Part shown: piece after piece, positions 37,617 to 46,957 of the stretch
Layout of the letters: every line of letters begins with the position of its first letter
How positions within the stretch are numbered: position 1 is the first letter of the stretch
From: Mesaphorura yosii
Taxonomy: Eukaryota; Arthropoda; Collembola; Poduromorpha; Tullbergiidae
Length of the DNA stretch: 64,000 nt
Assembly (NCBI GenBank): GCA_009869945.1
Contig: WIXG01000277.1
Location: 1-64,000, forward strand
Direction of reading: 5' to 3'
The notes under the pieces: generated by a model
The model's database searches: none
Told to the model about the DNA's origin: nothing
The model's input: the letters and a program-made list of their open reading frames with translations, nothing else
Program-made: the position numbers and the translations under genes

Positions 37617-38807
37617 TCAAAATGCTTGCAAAAATACAATCAAATGAGTCATAAAATGTGACAACATGACCAGCACGGTGGCTGGTTCCATTCTACAAAC
37701 ACCAGCGTATGCATAATAAGCTGGTAACCTTGCCCGGAACATCCGGACATAATACCGACTCTCCGTCGGGTCTTTCAACCCCCTAACCCCCTCTACCCAG
37801 TCGGTGACAAATCTCTTCCCCCGTACTTCAACACTAGCTTGATTCCCATGCCACAATATATACACAAATGTTGAACTGACGTTGACCGCGAACAGTAGGA
37901 GCTCCAACCCATTCAGCTCCTTGTAGTGTACAAGAATTGTATACGAACAAGACCATGCTAAGAACATGGCTACGATTATGAATAGGACATGGAATTGGGC
38001 GCAGCTTTGATTGTAATAAGTGTACCATCTGGTTATCGTTGTTCCTAGCTTGCAGGCAGTGTCCAATTCACGACGGAGGGCTTCCTGACCTTGGCAGCCT
38101 TCAAGCCTGGCGCATTTTTCGACATACGCGTTGTAAGACGTGGACCGGAGGCAGGCAGCCAGGCCGGAATGCATTGCGTGATGATGTACATATGTTGTGA
38201 ATATATTTCCCCATGCCACTACCATCATGAAGGACTCGTATACCCCAAAGAGAGCACAGCGGGCAGAGAACCTGGTCACGCCCTCGTGTGGGCCCAACGT
38301 ATACCAATACAGTTGCTGGGGTTGATCTGGGTACGTAAAGAAGAAGATACAGATACCAAATGTGGATCCGACCCATCCAAAGAGGAGGGCGACCGCCGTA
38401 AAGGTCAGGAGATCACGTTTCCAGGCGCGCAGGAGTTCGTGGCTTGATTCTAAGTGTATTCTGTGTAGTATGAGGTAGGCGTTGGTTAAATCTTGTAATG
38501 CACGCTCCTTCAGGAGGCGATGCAGCAAAGGGGCACAGGATACGGTTGTCCCGTATACCCAAGTGGCTTGAACGGCGGTAAGAATAGTATCCCTTCCCTT
38601 GGTGAATGATATGGCTAGCAGGATGTACTGAATAGCTGTATAGATAAGGAGGTACGTGGCGGAGAAGGTAAACCAGTAGACAAGGCGACCTCGGCGTAGG
38701 ATACGAATTGTACCTGTTCGGGGGAAATAGGTGTATGGATAAATACCTGTGTAGGAAACAAGACGGGTAAAGGAGGTGAATAGCTGGGCGGTAGTCACGG
38801 TATCCAT
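37617..38807 (-). CDS. Gustatory receptor (7TM), single exon
   Basis: An intronless gene of 396 residues from the first true ATG at 38807; the open frame extends 29 codons upstream but without an ATG. It has about seven hydrophobic segments, starting with WFTFSATYLLIYTAIQYILL and ending with a C-terminal helix reading FMTHLIVFLQAF. The last matches the insect gustatory-receptor signature TYxxxxxQF, preceded by AGVCRM where the family has G-x-F. Arthropod gustatory receptors are ligand-gated cation channels in the dendritic membrane of chemosensory neurons, with an inverted topology. It differs from the other receptors here in lacking the YYMxRK motif, so it belongs to another subfamily. It is divergently oriented to the receptor at 40089. 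No in-frame damage is seen. Confidence 0.8.
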   Translation of the reverse strand: MDTVTTAQLFTSFTRLVSYTGIYPYTYFPRTGTIRILRRGRLVYWFTFSATYLLIYTAIQYILLAISFTKGRDTILTAVQATWVYGTTVSCAPLLHRLLKERALQDLTNAYLILHRIHLESSHELLRAWKRDLLTFTAVALLFGWVGSTFGICIFFFTYPDQPQQLYWYTLGPHEGVTRFSARCALFGVYESFMMVVAWGNIFTTYVHHHAMHSGLAACLRSTSYNAYVEKCARLEGCQGQEALRRELDTACKLGTTITRWYTYYNQSCAQFHVLFIIVAMFLAWSCSYTILVHYKELNGLELLLFAVNVSSTFVYILWHGNQASVEVRGKRFVTDWVEGVRGLKDPTESRYYVRMFRARLPAYYAYAGVCRMEPATVLVMLSHFMTHLIVFLQAF

Positions 38808-40088
38808 GTTCAGGGTTAACTGAAAGTCGATTAGCCTTTTATTACTAGTCCCTGCGGGTAATTGATCAATGATCAATGTTTTGTACACGAGCAATCGATT
38901 ACAATTTTAATTTCACATTGTTTTTTGGAACTTGATTAAAATCTGTGGAATCTTCCAATTTAATTGAAATCGGTATGAACTTGTAACGTAATTGATACTT
39001 TTGTACATTTCACTTCGTAGTTCCAGCTGTAAACTATTTTCAAATCATAAAAAGTCCCCAATGTTGTGCGGGACTACCTATCATTCAGTCACCACATAAA
39101 CAGTAGAAGCTACAACTTCAATCCGTCATGGAAATGCTACAATTTGTCTGTGGATAAGATCTAGGTAGGATCGTTCAGTCAAATATAAATGGTAGGACTC
39201 CTTCTTCCGTACACGTTGGGACTTGTTTCAGTCGTAGAATGTGCAACTCAACCTTACATTAAGCCATTTATCCGCTCACTTATCTTGAAATAAATGGTTT
39301 GTAGAAGGCTATAGTGTGCCCGGAAAAAACTCCATTTCAATTCTCGGCTTGTCATGGAAGCAACTATGATTGCACTTGCCTATAAGCAGTTTATTTTAAT
39401 AAGAAACCATTTCCAGTTATAATATATTTCAGAATTGACGTTTCTCTGACACACTCTTTCAGATGTACCAATGTAATTTAATGCGCAGTCTCAATCATGT
39501 CAAATATAGGATGACAGGTCATCTGCTTATTTTTAAGTATAAATCAACAACCTTTTTAACTAAATCCGTTTTTGCAAGTTGACCTACCATTGCCTACCGC
39601 CTTCGTATACTTTTCCACGAAGTGAAATAAAGCTTGATTAGTGACTTCGCTCGCTTTGCTTGAAATTATGAAACAAAGGAACATGAAACAACCGTGCGCT
39701 CCTGGCGGGCTTGGATTCTTGGAATTTGAACCGCTCTCCACTGGAAAAATCCGGATCTTCTAATCTTCTTGAATTGCTACAAACGAGCGGAATGCAGGAG
39801 ATTAGAAACTTTAAAATGCGTAAACTGGTTTTACTTGGACGAATTGGCAGATGCTCTTACAAGCCCATCTTAGCCATTTCGACCACTCAGGCCAGAACTG
39901 GCGTTTTTATTGGCTCTTGACATGCAATCTTTCATAAGCGTGAGGAATCCCGATCGTAGTTGCCCTGCAACGTGGAATACCCGCAGTAATTAATTCATTA
40001 TTCATCGCAATCCAATAAAAGTCATTCCAACCAGGCTTCTGTTTCCCTTATTCATAGATCACAGTACAAAATTAAGCATTGTGGTAGG
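38808..40088. other. Divergent spacer between two receptor genes
   Basis: 1.28 kb between head-to-head chemoreceptors. It must contain both promoters, but I see no clear TATA-initiator pair. Short ORFs have no support. Confidence 0.45.
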
Positions 40089-41288
40089 ATGATCACCGCG
40101 AACGAACTGCGCTTCGCTGTGACCTTCGCCAGGCTGACGGCCGCCAGTTGCCTCATCAACGCCGACTGGGTGCGGGCTCGCGGAGCCAAGCACTCGGGCG
40201 AACTTCGCAGAACAAAAAGCCGATGGAAAATTGGCGCTGGGCGTGCCTTCTTCGGAATCGAAGTCCTGCTTGCAGCTCTTTCAGCCTACCAATTGCTGGC
40301 GGCGATCCGAGGCTCCAACCCCGCTTCCCCGATGCTCAGCACGCTGCTCCTCATGCACGTGGCGTCCGTCTTCTTCATCAGCGCCTTTAGGAGCGGATCG
40401 TCCGACTCGAATCTGATTCCACTCTTCAACCAGCTGCTGCTGCAGTGTACCACGGTCGAAGACGGGGTTCAGAAATCGAGCGCAAGCTCGAGCGCCCTCT
40501 TTCATTACCTTCTCGCTCTTTTTGCGGTCGTCGGGTGCTTGGCGGCTGGGACTACGGGGTATTTGGAGGCACAATACGCGAAGGAGGCGACTGGCATAGC
40601 TGGACTGGCGGGTGCAGCAGGAATCATGGCCGTCCTCCGAGTTTTGGGCGTCGTCGCGATGCTGGGCCTCCTCCAAATGTATATTTTTCTCTTCTACCGG
40701 CTGATGCGAGCAAATCTCACCCACAGCCAGCAGCACCACCACTCGCACTGCGGTGTACAACAGCAGGAGCAGGAGCAAGAAGCAGCAATCTCAAACTACC
40801 GCCGACTGGCGGTGCTCATGAACAACTTCAACTACGGCCCGTTTGGTCGCCTCATTCTGCCCGGCCTCATCGTGCTCCTTGGGACCATCGGTATGGTGCT
40901 CGTCCTGAACGGAATCTACCTGCGCCAGGCCCGAGCGCGCCTTGGCTCGTACGCCTTCTTCATTCGCGCCCTATACGTTTATGTGCTGATTACATGCGCT
41001 GGACAGGTCACGTGGCGGTTCTGGAAGACGTCCAGCGCCTATGTGAGATGGTTTCGACGTGACGTGGCTCTCTTGCCGGGGCTGGCATTGGCATTGGCAT
41101 TGGTGCCCCCCGGCCCTGATCTGGAAGCCAGGCGTGGAAGGCTCGCGTATGTCCAGCGAGTCGGGCGCACGATGCTGCCCCTTCGATTCTCCATCGCTGG
41201 CTTTTACTACATGCAGAGGAAGGCAAACCTGAGTCTCGTGCGTTGGCTGCTGTACGCGACCAATAAATTGTTGATTGCTTGCCGGTGA
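40089..41288 (+). CDS. Gustatory-receptor-like chemoreceptor, single exon (paralogue A)
   Basis: An intronless 399-residue multi-pass membrane protein. It shares with the genes at 43155-44300 and 55233-56483 an N-terminus of the type (E/R)-x6-FAR-x5-CLINADW, a central NNFNYGPFGRLILPGL, a helix beginning GSYAFFIRA and the tail FSIAGFYYMQRKANLSLVRW. This tail is the equivalent of the conserved last helix region of arthropod gustatory/odorant receptors (GxFYxM, then a helix). About six to seven hydrophobic segments are visible. A His/Gln-rich loop lies near residues 215-235 (HHHSH, then a QQQEQEQE run). AATAAA follows at 41370. It is probably a sensory neuron ion channel; the ligand is unknown. 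It could be a lineage-specific chemoreceptor family rather than a classical Gr. Confidence 0.75.
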   Translation: MITANELRFAVTFARLTAASCLINADWVRARGAKHSGELRRTKSRWKIGAGRAFFGIEVLLAALSAYQLLAAIRGSNPASPMLSTLLLMHVASVFFISAFRSGSSDSNLIPLFNQLLLQCTTVEDGVQKSSASSSALFHYLLALFAVVGCLAAGTTGYLEAQYAKEATGIAGLAGAAGIMAVLRVLGVVAMLGLLQMYIFLFYRLMRANLTHSQQHHHSHCGVQQQEQEQEAAISNYRRLAVLMNNFNYGPFGRLILPGLIVLLGTIGMVLVLNGIYLRQARARLGSYAFFIRALYVYVLITCAGQVTWRFWKTSSAYVRWFRRDVALLPGLALALALVPPGPDLEARRGRLAYVQRVGRTMLPLRFSIAGFYYMQRKANLSLVRWLLYATNKLLIACR

Positions 41289-41949
41289 GAGGTGATTTGA
41301 ATAACTTTCCCACGTGCGAACTCGAACTGACGCCTGACCATAAAATTTTAGGTTTAACTGCGAAGTTACAATAAAAAATTGAGTTTTGTTTTTCATAAGG
41401 AGCAAAATGACTTGGTAGGGTTGAAAACCATGTTTGTCTATTTGTATGAAGTGTGAATAATAAAAACATTACGTAGAACCTGACAAGCCTTATGTTGGAT
41501 CTGTGATGCGCTGGAACAAAGTGCTTTTTATTTTAGACAACTTAAGGAATTTTTAATGCTAGACACACAAGAATGACAACTTGCCCCTACACGAAAATAC
41601 AAAGAATGAATCATGACTTGATTGGGAAATGAGACTCAAAACTGGAAGCAATGAGTTTCCATGATTGTAAACAAAACAGGTCCATGACCTTTACCATATA
41701 AATGGAAATTAGTTCGCACGCGAACTAAATGAAACTGAACACCTTACTTTCCAATTGCTTCGGACGACAATTTAGGTTTCGCTTTCTCCAACGCCTCTGC
41801 AACGTCATGCACACAATAGACAATAGTATTTCAGTAACTTTGCCAATTGCACATGCTTATCACACGCACTTACGCGAGTACAGCTTACCTATGCCGCTTT
41901 CCAAATGGTATTTCCAGATGCGCATTCCTGACCCTAACTTGCTTGCTTG
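41289..41949. other. Intergenic between receptor A and the NB-ARC relic
   Basis: It holds the AATAAA of the upstream receptor at 41370 and a 73-codon ORF from 41729 without recognisable similarity, possibly the damaged 5' part of the following relic. Confidence 0.35.
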
Positions 41950-43060
41950 ACTTGACGAGTACTTGCTTGATGCTGAACAGAAAAGCATTACACGGGAAGA
42001 ACTCGAAAGGTGCTTTACTGGATGGCCTGTGTTCTTCAATGTCGGTGAGAAGGAAGGCGGATTGTTCAGTCCCCATGACTTCACGAAAATAGACAAAGAA
42101 CTAGGCGAGCATCTGTCTCACTTCGTACTCCTCGTTGGAGAGTTCGACATGAAAGAAATTGCCGTGTCATATGCGACCATGCAAAGGGAGAGGAACCCAT
42201 CCTACCACATTGCAGATGTCAACTGCTCAAATGCCCAGCTTCTTGTTCGAGAACTCGCGCTGCTGCATTTCGACCTCAGCCAGTCAACACTGCAGGGGCA
42301 TGACTAGCTGGACTTGGTGACGGCCGATTTTGCCGAATTCGTGCGCCGGAAAGAGAAGCCGGGTCTGCTCATCCTCAAAAATTGTGACGTCTGTACCATC
42401 ACGCGGATTTCTTCGAACTGTGCTTGCACGAATGAGTGGACCTCCATTATTTTCACCTCCTAAGGCGGTTTGACTGCAGACCTGAAGCAGCTGGGCATCG
42501 ATGTTTTGTCTGTGCAGCGATACACGGAAGACGACTGAGCTAGGTTTACTCGCCTCGCTGGCCGTGCCTGACAAGATTCAAGCTGGCGAGGCAAGACTTG
42601 GATGAGGATGTCGTTAGCACGTTCTACTTGATCACAGCCTGCAGCGTGAGCGCGATCCCCATGATTCTGTTTGTTGAGAAGTTTAACCCAGAACTTCCCC
42701 GAGTACAAATCCAAGCCTTCGTGCGTCGCCGGATCGAAATCCAGCGCCAGACATAATTGTGGGATCCTCGAGTACGTGCAGCGAAATCCAAGCCTGCGGT
42801 TTAGACGCATCAGGCTGCAAGCTGCCAGGGCGGAGCTGTACAATGTCCACAAGCTCTGGGAGACTTCCGACAAATTGGAACGCGAGATGCTCAGAGAATT
42901 CGCACAAAGAGCAGTCGTGCCAAGACGAAGACGCAGACCAGGAAATCCTGCCTTTCTACAGACTGCTGTGCACTTTGTTTCTGGACACCGCCATGGAGTC
43001 ACCGTCACCGGAGAGCCCGAAACTGAGACGCGGTGACGGCGGGGCGTTCGCCTAAGCCAC
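41950..43060 (+). pseudogene. Decayed NB-ARC/STAND-type NTPase
   Basis: One frame from about 41963 reads CFTGWPVFFN, then SHFVLLVGEFDMKEIAVSYA (about 42118-42177), DVNCSNAQLLVRELALLH and, after an in-frame TAG at 42305, GLLILKNCDV. The order matches the NB-ARC pattern FxGR, P-loop (GxxGMGKTxIAxxYA), then Walker B (LLxLDNxD). The P-loop has lost its Gly-Lys-Thr and the Walker B Asp is Lys, so nucleotide binding is destroyed. More stops follow (about 42460, 42537, 42570), and then frames shift into helix-rich pieces (VSAIPMILFVEKFNPELP; ILEYVQRNPSLRFRRIRLQA). An AATAAA at 43095 may be the old 3' end. STAND NTPases act in innate immunity or cell death in many organisms; the effector part here is unreadable. 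The assignment is by motif order only. Confidence 0.45.
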
Positions 43061-43154
43061 AAAGGGGTAGTACACGCAAAATTGAGAAGAGACCAATAAA
43101 ATAAAACTTTGACTTTGACGTTTATTCATGTCCGCTAAAAAAGTTAGCCAGCCG

Positions 43155-44300
43155 TTAGCTGCATGCAATCAATAATTTACTTGTCGCATAAACGAGCCAC
43201 CGCACCAGCGTCAGATTCGCCTTCCTCTGCATGTAGTAAAAGCCTCCGACGGAGAAGCGGAGGGGGACCATGGCGCGGGCCACTCGCGAAGCGTGGTGCT
43301 TGTGACCCACCGCTGCCAGCGCAGCGGCCTCGAACCGAGCCCAGCGCACGTACGCCCTCGACATCCTCCAAAATCGGAGGGTCACGTTCCCAGCCGTCGT
43401 GATGAGCACGTACAGGTAAAAGGCACGGATGAAGAAGGCGTACGAACCAACCTGTGCCCTGGACGTCGACACGACGGCGGCCACGGCTCGTAGCTGGATT
43501 CCGTTGAATACGAACAGCAATGCGACGGCAAGGGCGATGCACTTCATTCCTGGGAGGATGACAAGGCCGAAGGGGCCATAATTGAAATTGTTGTTCAGGA
43601 TTCGCAGGGCGTTGTAACTCAGAATTCGAGTTCGTGGTATGGGCGTGGCGGCGGTGGCTCCCTCGCATCGCGGCGGGGCCAACGCCAACGTCGTCTTGAC
43701 GAGGCGATAGTAAAGGAAAACGTACATTTGCACTAGGCCGAACACGGCGAATATCGCACCGATGCGGAGAACCGTCGCGAGAGCTGCGGCGCCGGCAATC
43801 CGGACGCTACCCGTCGCCTCCAGTGTGAAGTGTCCTTCGATGTAGGCAGTCGAGACGGAGGCGACGACACAGATAAACAAATAGCCTGCAAGCATGTACT
43901 GAAAGTGTGGGGCGCTCATTCGAGGCCTCGTCTCGGCGCCGCGGGTAGTTGTCTTTTCTTTGGCGGCGCTAAGCAGTTGATTGAAGAGCGGGAGAAGGTT
44001 ACTTGACCTCCAAAGAAAGGGCCAGCTCAGGAAAAGCGTCGCTGCGTGCATGACGAGCAAAGTGCTGAGCACTGGAGCCGAGTTGGACCCCACGCGTATG
44101 GCGGTGAAGAGCCGCCACAGTGCGAAGGCGAAAAGGTGGAGCTCCAGGACGAGGAAAAGCCGCCCGAGGCCCAGCTTCAAGGCGGACGTCGTCTTTTGCA
44201 GGGTTCGGCGAGTCGAATTCCAGTCGGCCCCGATGAGGCACGTGAACGCCGCGCCCCGGGCGAAGCTCTCGGCCAGCCGGCATTCATTGGCAGTCAGCAT
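43155..44300 (-). CDS. Gustatory-receptor-like chemoreceptor, single exon (paralogue B)
   Basis: Intronless, 381 residues, ATG at 44300. A close paralogue of the gene at 40089: both have FAR-x5-CLI(G/N)ADW at the start, LSTLL(V/L)MH, NNNFNYGPFGLVILPG, AQVGSYAFFIRAFYLYVLIT and the tail FSVGGFYYMQRKANLTLVRW. About seven hydrophobic segments are visible. It lies on the opposite strand, so the pair is an inverted duplication around the NB-ARC relic. A minus-strand AATAAA (plus TTTATT at 43121) lies 30 bases past the stop. It has strong GC3 bias like paralogue A. It is probably a membrane chemoreceptor subunit; no damage is seen. Confidence 0.75.
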   Translation of the reverse strand: MLTANECRLAESFARGAAFTCLIGADWNSTRRTLQKTTSALKLGLGRLFLVLELHLFAFALWRLFTAIRVGSNSAPVLSTLLVMHAATLFLSWPFLWRSSNLLPLFNQLLSAAKEKTTTRGAETRPRMSAPHFQYMLAGYLFICVVASVSTAYIEGHFTLEATGSVRIAGAAALATVLRIGAIFAVFGLVQMYVFLYYRLVKTTLALAPPRCEGATAATPIPRTRILSYNALRILNNNFNYGPFGLVILPGMKCIALAVALLFVFNGIQLRAVAAVVSTSRAQVGSYAFFIRAFYLYVLITTAGNVTLRFWRMSRAYVRWARFEAAALAAVGHKHHASRVARAMVPLRFSVGGFYYMQRKANLTLVRWLVYATSKLLIACS

Positions 44301-45070
44301 TCCGAATTGTAACCTGACGTGGCAAGGCGTAAAAGGAAATTGCCACCTTCAACACTGAGCTCAAGGTTGAAATTGCTAAAATTGGCACTTTTGTATGGAC
44401 AAAATGTCAGGTAATAATTCAATTGCATGTTTTCACGCTCAGTCGTTTTCTTTCGATCGACGGACCGTTGTTTTAGCATTTTATTACAGGTTTCAGACTT
44501 AAAACACACAATAAAATTTTACGGCATTGTAAAGTGACGTGCCACAAGTGCAATTGACAATTCCAGTTCGAAAATTCTCGTAAGTCAGAGCAGGCAGAAG
44601 GCTATTTCGTGCATTTTCTTAGTTACTGTCTATTTTCGGATTTTTTAGTGTGTCCTTTTGTGTACGTTCAGAATTTAGTTCGATTCTCAGTTCGAAAAAC
44701 GTACCCGTGCTCTAATGCTCTGACATTTGAATTATTGATGCCGCAGTTTAAACAAGAAGCATTTAAAATTCTCTTTCAACTCCACACCAGCAACAGCACG
44801 GGACGAAACGACAAGACAAAAGGCCGACAAGACAATAAATAGCTGATAGGCTTAAAAATCGATTGAGTTAGATTTTTCTTCACGTGTAAACCAGCAGAAA
44901 ACCTTCTTGGAATTGAATGGGCACGTGAATGAATGAAAGACCTGTCGGTGTTCTTTTAACAAGCTAATGCTGTTTATTAAAGTTCTAACGCTCTAATTAA
45001 TTACTAAGCTGAAGTATCACACGATGCGTGCCGGCGAATTTGTCAAAGACTCGATGTTTCGCTCATTTTC
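44301..45070. other. Spacer between receptor B and the unassigned gene
   Basis: A/T-rich with no credible gene. A minus-strand AATAAA at 44973-44978 suits the 3' end of the gene starting at 46957. Confidence 0.5.
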
Positions 45071-46957
45071 TTAGTGCATGAGACAGATGGCCGTGTTCTT
45101 CGACTTGTACGCGGAGCGCGTGTAGCGATCGCTGAGGACGTGGTACTGGAATCCCCAGAAGACGACCACCATGTAGTACTGCCTGGTGCCCTCGAAGCTA
45201 TGCAGCCACTTGAGAATGCGGCGCTCCTCCTTATTGAGCCGAAACACGACGTCCTGGATGGACTCGCCCGGATAGTCGAAGAACCGGTAAAAGTCCACAC
45301 AGTTGAGCAGCATACGGTCCTGTTTGTGCTTCGGCTTCTCCTTGTTGAGGATGACGTCGATCCCGTAGGAAATAAGCTCGTTCTGGAGGAACGACGCGAA
45401 ATTGTAGTCCATGACGTACTGGAACCCGAAATCGGTGAAGAAGTTCTCCTTCGCCCAGGCGGCGGCAGGTTGGCACCAAATGTACATCTGTGACTCGTGG
45501 TTCCGGATTGTAATGTACTCGGGCACGGTAAAGTTGCACTCTGCCACGAGCTTCCGAATCGCACGAATGCCGCGGACCCACGTGATGAGTGTCCGGTACT
45601 GGTCAAAGTTCCCCAGCATCTGCTGTAGCCGCTTCGTGACTTTGATGTGCTCGCGGAGCACGTGCTCCATCTGCGGAAGGAGCGGCCAGTCCGGGTCGCT
45701 CCAGACGAACGGGGCGTGGTCGACCTTGTCCTCCAGGAACCCTGGCTGCATGCAGCTTTCGAAGATGCGGGCCACGTCATCGGCGAGATGCGCTGATCGC
45801 TCCATGAGGTCATCGAAGGGCACGTACGTGACGCACATTTTGTTGATCTCGACGACGACGTCAATGTCCTCGATGAACGGGTACGAGTATGCGATCCACT
45901 CGACGAAATCGTGCTGGAACGAGAATTGGTAGATGATGGAGCTCTTCGGGAAGGTGCAGACCCACGCATGGAAGCGGCGCGTGATTTCGGCCGCGTGCTT
46001 GTGATACTCCATCGTCGAAAAGTCGGGGAGCGTGATGGCGTACCCGCAAAGCTGGTGTTTGTCCCGGAAGTGGGCCACAGCCACCTGCTTGGCCTGGTCA
46101 ACTAAATCCACACTGCGCGTCGGCAGAGGCCTCTCCTGGCTACGTTCTTTGACCTCTGCCTCGACCGCCTTGATCGCCTTCTCCCGCGCCACGACGTACT
46201 TGTAGAAAATGTCGTTGTCGTCCTGCACTTCCTGTAGCTGCTGCTTCCGCTTCGGGAAGATAAACTCACCCGGACGAAATTCTTGTCTTAGCATATCGAC
46301 GAGCATCGTGTAGTCCATCAGCTCCGTGTTGCGTGGGCGCGACAGTTCAAAGTGCTCCAGGAAGTCGTTCTCCGCGTGAAACCAGAAGCCGAGCTCCAGC
46401 AGGTCTTCGTTTTCGAGCAGCGCAGTGGCAGCCGCCAAGTTGTCCGTTTGGAACAGCTTTAGTAGCGCGACGGGGAAGGCGATGCTCGAGTACGAGGTCA
46501 TCAGCCGAGCAGTTTTCTTGAAATCCGCCTCGTTCGCCCGTCTTCCCTCCAGCTGCATGAATTGACCCTCCAGTTTGAGCATCATGACCCGAGTCAGGAG
46601 CCAAACGACCTTCACAGCGAGTTGTTTGTCCTCCAGGCGCTCCATGACAAACTCGTGCGTGTGAAATGCGAAACCGAATGACCAGACGGCAGCCTTCTCG
46701 TCGCCAAACACTTTGTGCAGGTGCACCTTGCTTGCTTCGTGCTCATGCCCGCAAATTCCTTCCATGATGCCGACGGAATGCTGGAAGAGATTCAGAATCT
46801 CCATCCCAATCTTCGTCGACGGCCAATCAAGCCTTTGTTCGACGGCCAGCTTGCCGAAGAGGGTCGAGCCCACCTTCTCGTTCGTGTCGGTCGCGAGCGA
46901 GGCTGGAATGTCTAACCATTTGGGCGTGAAGTCGATGAGTCGAATTACAGCAGTCAT
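45071..46957 (-). CDS. Unassigned intronless protein, 628 residues
   Basis: A single uninterrupted frame from an ATG at 46957 to a stop at 45071. I do not recognise any family. The protein is helix-rich and rich in aromatic residues, with no signal peptide, no long hydrophobic membrane segment and no low-complexity tract. Noticeable points are a His-rich patch near residue 75 (GHEHEASKVHLHK), a Glu/Lys/Gln-rich predicted helix around 255-290 and a Phe/Trp/Tyr-rich C-terminal third (FDYPGE, VVFWGFQYHV). The third codon positions are strongly G/C, like the neighbouring receptors and NASP, which argues for a real expressed host-adapted gene. A TATA-like box lies 105 bases upstream and AATAAA about 95 bases past the stop. 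Lack of introns could mean a retrogene, a domesticated mobile or viral gene, or simply lineage habit, since the neighbouring receptors are also intronless. Coding confidence is high, function unknown. Confidence 0.82.
   Translation of the reverse strand: MTAVIRLIDFTPKWLDIPASLATDTNEKVGSTLFGKLAVEQRLDWPSTKIGMEILNLFQHSVGIMEGICGHEHEASKVHLHKVFGDEKAAVWSFGFAFHTHEFVMERLEDKQLAVKVVWLLTRVMMLKLEGQFMQLEGRRANEADFKKTARLMTSYSSIAFPVALLKLFQTDNLAAATALLENEDLLELGFWFHAENDFLEHFELSRPRNTELMDYTMLVDMLRQEFRPGEFIFPKRKQQLQEVQDDNDIFYKYVVAREKAIKAVEAEVKERSQERPLPTRSVDLVDQAKQVAVAHFRDKHQLCGYAITLPDFSTMEYHKHAAEITRRFHAWVCTFPKSSIIYQFSFQHDFVEWIAYSYPFIEDIDVVVEINKMCVTYVPFDDLMERSAHLADDVARIFESCMQPGFLEDKVDHAPFVWSDPDWPLLPQMEHVLREHIKVTKRLQQMLGNFDQYRTLITWVRGIRAIRKLVAECNFTVPEYITIRNHESQMYIWCQPAAAWAKENFFTDFGFQYVMDYNFASFLQNELISYGIDVILNKEKPKHKQDRMLLNCVDFYRFFDYPGESIQDVVFRLNKEERRILKWLHSFEGTRQYYMVVVFWGFQYHVLSDRYTRSAYKSKNTAICLMH

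Noticed and set aside
38808..38894. Longer N-terminus (29 residues) for the receptor at 37617-38807
   Set aside because: The upstream frame is open but begins at TTG; the first ATG is at 38807.
45043..46101. 352-codon minus-strand ORF, Ser/Arg/Thr-rich
   Set aside because: It overlaps the 628-residue gene in another frame; its composition is the usual shadow of a strongly G/C-ending codon pattern.
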